This document shows, piece by piece, positions 1 to 5,650 of a stretch of 9,140 nt of DNA (positions are counted from its first letter, which is position 1; each line of letters starts with the position of its first letter). Both the position numbers and the translations under genes were made by a program. The DNA is taken from assembly GCA_030832235.1 (NCBI GenBank), contig JAURJO010000365.1, forward strand, positions 1-9,140, in the 5' to 3' direction. The notes under the pieces were generated by a model. It saw nothing but the letters and a program-made list of their open reading frames with translations. It had not been told where the DNA came from and searched no databases. This DNA comes from Verrucomicrobiota bacterium. GTDB lineage: Bacteria > Verrucomicrobiota > Verrucomicrobiia > Opitutales > Opitutaceae.

Positions 1-54
1 CAGGAACCAGGCTCAAACCCGTCCGCCCCCAGTTCTCCGTGGGAATCTGGGTCC

Positions 55-91
55 ATCCGTGGTTGCCCCCCGCGGGGCGACACGGAAACGC
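55..91 (+). repeat. Degenerate intergenic repeat module, copy 1
   Basis: Starts ATCCGTGGTT and continues through CGCGGGGCGA to ACGGAAACGC. It aligns with the copy at 175-211 (ATCCGCGGTT, CGCGGAGCGA, TCGGAAACGC), with short differences in the middle and a T/C change in the first word. Seen directly in the sequence; function unknown. Confidence 0.55.
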
Positions 92-157
92 ATCATGAAC
101 CCCATCGCTTGGAACAGAAGCGCGGGAAGTTCGGAAAGACCTGCCGCCGCTTCCTCA

Positions 158-220
158 TCCGCAAGATCGGCGACATCCGCGGTTCAAAACCGCGGAGCGA
201 TTCGGAAACGCCTTCGGCCG
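158..220 (+). repeat. Degenerate intergenic repeat module, copy 2, with perfect hairpin
   Basis: The fullest copy of the module in the window. Bases 158-184 match 9091-9117 at 25 of 27 positions. Bases 197-210 (GCGATTCGGAAACG) match 9127-9140 exactly, and 191-204 match 4337-4350 exactly. At its centre is a perfect hairpin: CCGCGGTT (177-184), loop CAA (185-187), AACCGCGG (188-195). The tail CGGAAACGCCTTCGGCCG (203-220) recurs in altered form at 3967-3986 and 4112-4130. It is probably a dispersed, decaying non-coding repeat; whether it is transcribed or recognised by a protein cannot be told from this window. Confidence 0.65.
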
Positions 221-361
221 TCGAGCTCACGTTATGGTCCGGAGAAAACAGCCCCGGCTACACCAAGGCCGCTGCCATTCGTGTCCCTTGGTGTGAATTC
301 GTGGTTGGTATCCGCGGCTCCCGCGTAAATCCCGCTGGCCGGCGGCGGGACTTACTCCAAC

Positions 362-2989
362 TTGATCAGCGTGAACCCCGATTCTCCCCGCCTCAATCGT
401 CGCCGCTTCCTGGGAACCTCCGCCGCTTTCGCGACCGCCGCGCTCGCTTCATCACGCCTCTCGCCGCTGCTCCACGCGGGCGAGGCTTCGTCCGCTTTCC
501 GCAGCGCTTGGAACCGCCATCCCGACCGTCCTTGGACCGGTCCCGAGTTCTGGGCCAACCCACTCCAGGATTGGCGCGTCGCCGCCGGCCGTGCCGAGTG
601 CATCAACGCCGCCGCCGACCGCACCCTCCATCTGCTCACGCGCCAACTCTCGTCGCGCGCCGGCACCGTCGAACTGAGCGTACGTATCGGACGCGCGACC
701 GGTGGCAGCCTCGCGGGCCTAGGCTCGGCCGGGTTCCGGATCGGAATACTCGGCACGCTCAAGGATTACCCGGAGCTCCACGATTACCGGAATAACCTCT
801 GGGCCGCCCCCGGCTCCGGCTTCAACGCCGGCTTTACCGCCGAAGGTAAACTCTTCCTGCGCCGCGCCGACCACACGTCCTCCGTAGCAATCGACCTCAA
901 ACGCGAGTCCATCGAACTGCGGCTCGCGGTCGCACCGGCCGGTGGCGCGTACGCCGCGACCCTCTCCGCCCACGATACGTCCGACGGCCGCGAGCTGGCG
1001 CGGACCAGGGTCAACGACGTCGCGGCCGACTCACTCGTCGGCAATGTCGCGCTCGTCGCGAACTTCCCCGGCGGCGAAGCGGGCGCCGGCAAAGCGAAGG
1101 GGAAGGGCAAGGCCGCGGTGGGTTCGGCGGGTGTCGGCAGTTTCTGGTTCTCGGATTGGAGCGTCGCCGGCACCAAGCTCACCGGGTCCAACGACCAGGT
1201 TTTCGGGCCCGTGCTTTGGTCGCAGTACACCCTGAGCGGCGGAACCCTGAAACTCTCCGCGCAATTTCCGCCGCTCGGGCCGACGGACACCCCTGAAGCG
1301 CGGTTGCAGGTGCGCGACGGCGCCGGTTGGAAGACGGTCGGCACGGCGACGATCCATCCCGACGCGCGCGTGGCGGCGTTCCGTGTCGAGAAATGGGACG
1401 CGACCCGCGACACTCCCTACCGCGTGATCTACGGACTCCGCGACCGCGACGGCGCGGCGACCGAGCACGAGTGGGCGGGCGTGGTTCGCCGTGATCCCGT
1501 TGACCGCGAGCAACTCTCGGTGGCCGACGTGTCGTGCAACATCCACACGATCTTCCCGAACGTCCCGCTCGTGCGGAGCATGGCCAAGCTCGACCCCGAC
1601 GTCCTCGCGTTTACGGGCGACCAGTTCTACGAATCGACGGGCGGCCACGGCACGCAGCGGGCGCCGCTTGCACCCGCAATCATCGATTATCTACGCAAGT
1701 GGTACTTCCACGGCTGGACCTGGCGCGAACTGATGCGCGACCGTCCGAGCGTCTCGCTCCCCGACGACCACGACGTATACCAAGGTAACCTCTGGGGCGA
1801 AGGCGGCGACGGCCAAAAGACCACGCAGGAGGCAGGCGGCTACGAGATGCCCGCCGCGTGGGTAAACGTGGTTCACCGCACCCAGACCTCGCACCACCCC
1901 GAACCGTATGATCCCGCGCCGTCGAAGCGGGGCACGATCAACTACTACGGTCCGATGACCTACGGGAAAGTGAGCTTCGCGATCCTCGCCGATCGGCAGT
2001 TCAAGTCGGGCCCGGAGGGCAAGGTTCCGCCAACCAACAGCGGCCGCGGCGATCATGTGAAGGACGAGGCCTTCAACCCCGCGACCAGCGATGTGAAGGG
2101 CTTGGAATTGCTCGGATCGAAGCAGGAGCAATTCGTCCATGAATGGATCTCCGACTGGCGCGGCGCGGAGATGAAGGCGGTGATTTCCCAGACGATCTTC
2201 AGCGCGATGGCCACCACCCACGGCGGCAACCAGATGGTGCTGATGGCGGACTACGACACGAACGCCTGGGCGCAATCGCCGCGCAACCGCGTCTTGCGCG
2301 ATCTGCGCAAGGCCTTCGCCGTGCACATCGCCGGCGACCAACATCTGCCGGCGGTGATCCGTTACGGGATCGATACCCACGGCGACGGCCCGGTGGCTTT
2401 CGCCGGACCCGCGGTCAACGTCGGTTACCCGCGCTGGTGGGAGCCGGCGAAGACCGGCCGCGGCCGGCGCACCGGCAACACCGGTCTGCTCGGCGACTTC
2501 CACGACCACTTCGGCCACCCGATGACGGTGCTGGCCGTGAAGAACGGCCCCGCGACCCCGCCCGCGCCGGTGCTGGCATCGGTCAACGCGAAGACCAGCG
2601 GCCTAGGTCTCGTGCGTTTCGACAAGGCGCGCCGCACCATCACGTTTGAGTGCTGGCCCTACTCGGCGGATGTCGCGCAGCCCGGCACGCAGATGGAAAC
2701 GTGGCCGCTGAAGGTCGGGCAGCTGGAGAACTACGCCCGCAAGACTACGGGGCATTTACCCGAACTGAAGTTCACCGGGGTCAGCCAGCCGCTCGTCGAG
2801 GTGATCGAGGAACGGACCGGTGAACTCGTTTACCTGCTGCGGCCGAACAGCGGCAGTTTCCGCCCCCACGTCTTCGCGCCCGGAAAATACATCGTGCGGG
2901 TGAGCGACCCGGAAAGTGGGCGTAATCGCGTGCTGACGGGACTCGAGGCCGGGACCGGCGAACAGAAGATGCTCGAGGTGAGGCTATAG
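362..2989 (+). CDS. Tat-exported PhoD-like alkaline phosphatase, large multidomain form
   Basis: Likely a secreted metal-dependent phosphomonoesterase or phosphodiesterase of the PhoD superfamily. Residues 1-45 form a Tat signal (RRRFLG followed by an Ala-rich stretch). Residues about 45-270 look beta-rich, ending FSDWSVAG, and may be a concanavalin-like jelly roll (inferred). A Lys/Gly/Ala linker (about 239-256) interrupts it. Residues about 275-370 fit the Ig-like N-terminal domain of PhoD. The catalytic part carries GDQFYE (419-424), DDHD (468-471), DR (544-545) and GDQH (658-661), which match the metal-ligand motifs of the family. A beta-rich tail of about 110 residues follows. At 875 residues it is some 300 longer than classical PhoD. 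The frame opens at 329 and has no ATG near the signal: TTG 362 sits 11 bases after GGCGGGA, and GTG 371 is the alternative. Phosphate-starvation control is usual for PhoD, but no PHO box was recognised. Confidence 0.85.
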   Translation: MISVNPDSPRLNRRRFLGTSAAFATAALASSRLSPLLHAGEASSAFRSAWNRHPDRPWTGPEFWANPLQDWRVAAGRAECINAAADRTLHLLTRQLSSRAGTVELSVRIGRATGGSLAGLGSAGFRIGILGTLKDYPELHDYRNNLWAAPGSGFNAGFTAEGKLFLRRADHTSSVAIDLKRESIELRLAVAPAGGAYAATLSAHDTSDGRELARTRVNDVAADSLVGNVALVANFPGGEAGAGKAKGKGKAAVGSAGVGSFWFSDWSVAGTKLTGSNDQVFGPVLWSQYTLSGGTLKLSAQFPPLGPTDTPEARLQVRDGAGWKTVGTATIHPDARVAAFRVEKWDATRDTPYRVIYGLRDRDGAATEHEWAGVVRRDPVDREQLSVADVSCNIHTIFPNVPLVRSMAKLDPDVLAFTGDQFYESTGGHGTQRAPLAPAIIDYLRKWYFHGWTWRELMRDRPSVSLPDDHDVYQGNLWGEGGDGQKTTQEAGGYEMPAAWVNVVHRTQTSHHPEPYDPAPSKRGTINYYGPMTYGKVSFAILADRQFKSGPEGKVPPTNSGRGDHVKDEAFNPATSDVKGLELLGSKQEQFVHEWISDWRGAEMKAVISQTIFSAMATTHGGNQMVLMADYDTNAWAQSPRNRVLRDLRKAFAVHIAGDQHLPAVIRYGIDTHGDGPVAFAGPAVNVGYPRWWEPAKTGRGRRTGNTGLLGDFHDHFGHPMTVLAVKNGPATPPAPVLASVNAKTSGLGLVRFDKARRTITFECWPYSADVAQPGTQMETWPLKVGQLENYARKTTGHLPELKFTGVSQPLVEVIEERTGELVYLLRPNSGSFRPHVFAPGKYIVRVSDPESGRNRVLTGLEAGTGEQKMLEVRL

Positions 2990-3093
2990 ACCGCCACCGA
3001 ACACCAACGGCATCGGCCCGGCAAACGGCACGTGCCGCAGCGCGTTGCCGTCTGCGTACGCGAGGACCAGACGCCCGTGGCCACCTCTTCCCC

Positions 3094-3783
3094 ATGACAA
3101 AACGCATCCTCGTACTCTGGGACATCGACGGGACGCTGATCGTGACGCGCAACGCCGGCTCGCGCGCGATGGAGGTCGCGTTTGCCCGTCATTTCGGGCG
3201 CCCCGGCGACCTGTCGACGATCGACTGGGCCGGCCGCACCGATACCTGGCTCACGCCGGAGATCCTCCGCCGCAATGGCATCGAACCCACCGCGGAAGCC
3301 TGCACCGCGTATTTGGAGACTTATATCCACACGCTGCCCGGCGAACTCGCCGCGGGCCCGCAGGGGCGCGTCCTGCCCGGGATCAACGACCTGCTCGACC
3401 ATATCGGCGCCGACGTCCGCTTCGCGCAGGGCCTGCTGACCGGCAACCTCCGGCGCGGCGCGGAACACAAGCTCACGCATTACCGGCTCTGGCACCATTT
3501 CCCGTTCGGCGCGTACGCCGACGACAGCCCGAAGCGCAACGACCTCGGCCCGGTCGCCCTCCGCCGCGCGGCAGACCACCATGGACACGAGTTCAACGCC
3601 GCCGAGGCAGTGATCATCGGCGACACCCCGCACGACATCGAATGCGCCCGCGCCTGCGGGGCCCGCGTGATCGCCGTCGCCACCGGCCGCCACTCGACCG
3701 CCGAACTCGCGGCCCACGCCCCCGACGCCGTCTTCCCCGACCTCTCCGACACCACCGCCGTCCTCCGCGCGCTGCGCGCCTGA
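3094..3783 (+). CDS. HAD-superfamily hydrolase, phosphoglycolate phosphatase-like
   Basis: Cytoplasmic phosphatase of the haloacid dehalogenase superfamily, 229 residues, the usual size for Gph/PGMB-type members with an inserted helical cap (about residues 17-85). All four HAD motifs are present: DIDGT (10-14; D10 nucleophile, D12 acid/base), T116 in LLTGN, K126 in GAEHK, and GDTPHD (176-181) with the metal-binding acids D177 and D181. The substrate cannot be read from the sequence; 2-phosphoglycolate or another small sugar phosphate is the family expectation. The ATG at 3094 is chosen because the DIDGT strand starts a few residues later. No Shine-Dalgarno is visible; the preceding bases are CACCTCTTCCCC. 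It lies 104 bases after the PhoD-like gene on the same strand, so co-transcription is possible. A repeat-filled gap follows. Confidence 0.88.
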   Translation: MTKRILVLWDIDGTLIVTRNAGSRAMEVAFARHFGRPGDLSTIDWAGRTDTWLTPEILRRNGIEPTAEACTAYLETYIHTLPGELAAGPQGRVLPGINDLLDHIGADVRFAQGLLTGNLRRGAEHKLTHYRLWHHFPFGAYADDSPKRNDLGPVALRRAADHHGHEFNAAEAVIIGDTPHDIECARACGARVIAVATGRHSTAELAAHAPDAVFPDLSDTTAVLRALRA

Positions 3784-3833
3784 TTTCCCGAAAGGTCCCC
3801 ACCCAACCCGCGGCCCCGAACCCTTACACACAG

Positions 3834-3869
3834 CCCAGATTTCGTCACCTATTACGTGACACAACTGGG
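3834..3869 (+). terminator. Possible terminator or operator: imperfect inverted repeat after the HAD gene
   Basis: Arms 3834-3848 and 3856-3869 with a 7-base loop CTATTAC. The inner five pairs (GTCAC/GTGAC) and outer five pairs (CCCAG/CTGGG) are perfect, with an imperfect A/T-rich middle. It begins 50 bases after the HAD stop codon. The T-run that follows (TTTT within GGAGGGTTTTAG) is short and offset, so intrinsic termination is only a possibility. A dyad for a DNA-binding protein is the other reading. Confidence 0.3.
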
Positions 3870-4004
3870 GAGGGTTTTAGGTCACAGAGTTCACGGAGCC
3901 GGCCGGGAGGACACGGAGGAGCAAATCCTCATTCCCTCGATCCGAATGGGGTCCACATTCGCAGCGTTCGGAACAGCCTTCGGCCGACAGGCCCACATCA
4001 AATT

Positions 4005-4027
4005 CCGAGGCAGGCGGCCTCGGCTAC
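4005..4027 (-). repeat. REP-like element A (GTAG head plus 7-bp hairpin)
   Basis: On the + strand: CCGAGGC (4005-4011), loop AGGCG, GCCTCGG (4017-4023), then CTAC (4024-4027). Read on the - strand this is GTAG directly followed by a perfect 7-bp stem and 5-base loop. A conserved GTAG next to a short palindrome is the known signature of REP sequences mobilised by RAYT (REP-associated tyrosine) transposases. No RAYT gene lies in this window, so the assignment rests on structure and on the two sister copies. Confidence 0.6.
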
Positions 4028-4085
4028 ACGGGATGCCTTTCGTCCGGAAATACCAGCCCGACCTTCTTCACGAGACGCGTGCGAT

Positions 4086-4108
4086 GTAGCCGAGGGCGCA
4101 CCCCTCGG
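4086..4108 (+). repeat. REP-like element C, inverted relative to A and B
   Basis: GTAG (4086-4089) is followed by CCGAGGG (4090-4096), loop CGCAC, and CCCTCGG (4102-4108). Compared with A and B, the innermost stem pair has changed on both arms at once, so the stem stays perfect at 7 bp while the loop also differs. That compensatory change suggests the folded form matters. Its head faces the head of element A across 58 bases, giving a head-to-head pair. Confidence 0.6.
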
Positions 4109-4185
4109 ATCGTCAGAAACGCCTTCCGCCCATTCGCCATCGTTCCTTTCGATTTCACTCGCCCCTGACGGCGCGACGAAGCCTG

Positions 4186-4210
4186 AGCGCGGTTGCGGTG
4201 GAGCCGCGCT
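4186..4210 (+). repeat. Isolated hairpin in the intergenic gap
   Basis: AGCGCGG (4186-4192) pairs with CCGCGCT (4204-4210) around an 11-base loop. A wobble pair and one T-A pair could extend it to about nine pairs. It differs from the REP-like elements and has no GTAG head or T-tract. Function unknown. Confidence 0.35.
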
Positions 4211-4268
4211 GGAAATCCGCGGTTCAGGTTCGTTACCGCAGAAAAAGCCGACGGCCCCGCATAATGAT

Positions 4269-4291
4269 CCGAGGCGGGCGGCCTCGGCTAC
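4269..4291 (-). repeat. REP-like element B (GTAG head plus 7-bp hairpin)
   Basis: CCGAGGC (4269-4275), loop GGGCG, GCCTCGG (4281-4287), CTAC (4288-4291). It is identical to element A except for one loop base. The sequence to its right shares ATTCGTGTCCCTT and TCGTGGTTG with the region at 277-307, so it is embedded in a longer composite repeat. Confidence 0.6.
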
Positions 4292-4320
4292 ACCGGGCAG
4301 CCGGATTCATTCGTGTCCCT

Positions 4321-4350
4321 TCGTGGTTGCTCCCCTCGCGGAGCGATTCG
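4321..4350 (+). repeat. Degenerate intergenic repeat module, copy 3
   Basis: TCGTGGTTG (4321-4329) recurs exactly at 299-307, and CGCGGAGCGATTCG (4337-4350) recurs exactly at 191-204. The arrangement CGTGGTTGC, then C-rich, then CGCGG-GCGA also matches 58-80. It lies 70 bases before the RpiB start. Confidence 0.5.
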
Positions 4351-4419
4351 TCTCCAACGGCCGGCGTCTGATTTCCGGCTGGTCACCCGCCCGGCAGGCG
4401 GCGTTATCCAGACGCATCC

Positions 4420-4860
4420 ATGAAGCGCTTCACCATCGCCCTCGCGTCGGACCACGCCGGCTTCGCCTACAAGGAGGCCATCAAGGCCCAGCTGCTCGCC
4501 GAAGGGCACACAGTGAGAGACTTCGGCACGCACTCCGACGCTTCGTGCGATTACCCCGACTGGATCCGTCCGGCGGCAGAGGCCGTGGCGCGGGGCGAGT
4601 TTGAACGTGGCATCGTCCTCGGCGGCTCGGGTAACGGGGAGGCGATCGTGGCCAACCGCGTGCGCGGCGTGCGTTGCGGGCTCTGCTGGAACCAGCAGAC
4701 CGCTGTCTGGAACCGGTCGCACAACGACGGGAATGTGCTGTCGATCGGTCAGCGCACCGTGACCGAGGCCGAGGCCCTCGCGATCGTGCGCATCTGGCTC
4801 GCCACCGAGTTTGACGGCGGGCGCCACGTGGCGCGGATCGCGAAAATCGACGCGGCCTGA
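4420..4860 (+). CDS. rpiB: Ribose-5-phosphate isomerase B (RpiB/LacA family)
   Basis: Cytoplasmic enzyme of the non-oxidative pentose phosphate pathway that interconverts ribulose 5-phosphate and ribose 5-phosphate; some family members also act on allose 6-phosphate. The 146 residues match the usual family length. Visible motifs are SDHAG (10-14), the phosphate-binding loop LGGSGNGE (67-74), H101 in SHNDGN, and GGRH (133-136) with R139. E. coli-type enzymes use a catalytic Cys in the CGTG loop. Here that position is Gly68, and Glu74 in GSGNGE takes the place used by Glu75 in the M. tuberculosis-type enzyme, so this belongs to the Glu subtype. ATG 4420 is chosen because the first beta strand (FTIALASD) starts at once. 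No Shine-Dalgarno is visible. It heads a run of five genes, with the next start 67 bases after its stop. Confidence 0.9.
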   Translation: MKRFTIALASDHAGFAYKEAIKAQLLAEGHTVRDFGTHSDASCDYPDWIRPAAEAVARGEFERGIVLGGSGNGEAIVANRVRGVRCGLCWNQQTAVWNRSHNDGNVLSIGQRTVTEAEALAIVRIWLATEFDGGRHVARIAKIDAA

Positions 4861-4927
4861 GGCGCCGCGGCTTGCGGAAGCGGGCCGCACCCTTTCGTTC
4901 CCGGTCACGTCGAGCTCCGACGCCACA

Positions 4928-5563
4928 ATGCCGCAAACCTCCCGGAACGACCCAGGGTTCATCCACGTCTTCGAGCCGGGCTCCGACCCGGCCGCGCCCC
5001 CGCTGCTCCTGCTTCACGGAACAGGCGGCACGGAGCACGACCTGCTGCGACTGGGCCGGGCCATCTCCCCGGGTTCAGCGCTGCTGAGCCCACGCGGTCA
5101 GGTAAACGAAGGCGGTGCGCTGCGATTCTTCGCACGCCTAGCCGAGGGGGTCTTCGACTCGGCGGAAGTCGCCGCACGCACCCATCAGTTGGCGGATTTC
5201 ATCACTTCGGCAGGTTCACGGTACGGCTTCGAGCCACGTCGGCTCGCCGCGGTCGGTTTTTCCAACGGAGCCAACATCGCCGCTTCCCTGCTGCTCCTGC
5301 GTCCGGAGTCGCTGGGCGCCGCGATTCTCCTCCGGCCGATGGTGGTACTTGAGCAGGCCGCGCCCGCCGGCTCGCTCGCCGACCATCGTGTGCTGCTGCT
5401 CAACGGCTCGACCGACCCGCTGGTGCCGCCCGACCACCCGGAAAGACTCGCCGCATCACTCCGTGCCGGCGGCGCCGACGTTACCGTTACCCTTCTCGCC
5501 GCCAGCCACGGACTCACGCCGCAGGACCTCGCGGCGGCGAAGGCGTGGCTGCACGCGGCCTAG
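4928..5563 (+). CDS. MhqD-type alpha/beta hydrolase (phospholipase/carboxylesterase family)
   Basis: Cytoplasmic serine hydrolase of about 211 residues, the normal size of the dienelactone hydrolase-like/carboxylesterase family that includes B. subtilis MhqD. HGTGG (30-34) supplies the oxyanion region. The nucleophile is S112 in GFSNG, the acid is probably D163 in GSTDPLVPP, and the base is H194 in ASHGL. The stretch SPRGQVNEGGALRFFARLAEGVF is typical of the MhqD branch. No signal peptide, so it acts inside the cell on an unknown ester or thioester. The frame stays open back to 4811, inside rpiB, but the extra 39 residues show no family likeness, so ATG 4928 is preferred. No ring-cleaving dioxygenase neighbour, the usual MhqA partner, is present, which leaves a quinone-related role unproven. 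Co-directional with rpiB, 67 bases downstream. Confidence 0.82.
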   Translation: MPQTSRNDPGFIHVFEPGSDPAAPPLLLLHGTGGTEHDLLRLGRAISPGSALLSPRGQVNEGGALRFFARLAEGVFDSAEVAARTHQLADFITSAGSRYGFEPRRLAAVGFSNGANIAASLLLLRPESLGAAILLRPMVVLEQAAPAGSLADHRVLLLNGSTDPLVPPDHPERLAASLRAGGADVTVTLLAASHGLTPQDLAAAKAWLHAA

Positions 5564-5650
5564 AAGCCAGGGGGCCCGGGCGCGGGATTTTCGCTGGGCG
5601 GCCGTAACGGGAAGTGTCAGTCACTCGCTCCGCTGCCCCTTTTGCGTCCC

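Larger units (their letters stand above)
1..361. other. Gene-free leader region filled with degenerate repeats
   Basis: I see no credible gene here. The open frames that cross it have no family resemblance and are built from repeat DNA. It holds two copies of the CGTGGTT/CGCGG module (55-91 and 175-220), a fragment resembling the right half of a REP hairpin (251-264, GCCCCGGCTACACC), the word ATTCGTGTCCCTT (277-289), TCGTGGTTG (299-307) and a short hairpin CGCGG-CTC-CCGCG (313-325). The same words recur in the gap at 3784-4419. The promoter of the phosphatase gene should lie here, but I could not pick out -35/-10 boxes with any confidence. Confidence 0.7.
3784..4419. other. Long intergenic gap containing REP-like hairpins and other repeats
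   Basis: No supportable gene in 636 bases. The open frames crossing it have no family motif and change character at repeat boundaries. From left to right it holds an imperfect inverted repeat (3834-3869), a CACGGAG-rich stretch (3881-3919, with CACGGAG at 3892 and again at 3912), a copy of the TCGGAAACGCCTTCGGCCG word (3967-3986), REP-like elements at 4005-4027, 4086-4108 and 4269-4291, another hairpin (4186-4210), an ATCCGCGGTT word (4215-4224) and a further module copy (4321-4350). The RpiB promoter should be in the last 70-100 bases but was not recognised. Confidence 0.7.

Noticed and set aside
2830..3864. A 344-codon - strand open frame opposite the HAD gene
   Set aside because: It has no family motif, while the opposite strand carries all four HAD motifs. 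Long antisense frames are expected at this G+C content.
3856..4089. A small 77-codon + strand open frame in the long gap
   Set aside because: It is made largely of the repeat and REP-like element A, so it probably reflects translated repeat DNA.
3045..4604. A 519-codon + strand open frame running through the HAD gene, the repeat gap and into rpiB
   Set aside because: It overlaps two clear genes in another frame, is Arg/Pro-rich as expected for a shifted frame in GC-rich DNA, and crosses unrelated repeats.
4811..4927. Longer start for the carboxylesterase that overlaps rpiB
   Set aside because: The extra residues are low in family likeness and are the shifted frame of rpiB; ATG 4928 gives the normal family length.
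5575..5591. CCCG-GGCG-CGGG followed by ATTTT after the carboxylesterase, a terminator-like shape
   Set aside because: Only four stem pairs and a four-base T-run; such shapes are frequent in GC-rich spacers.
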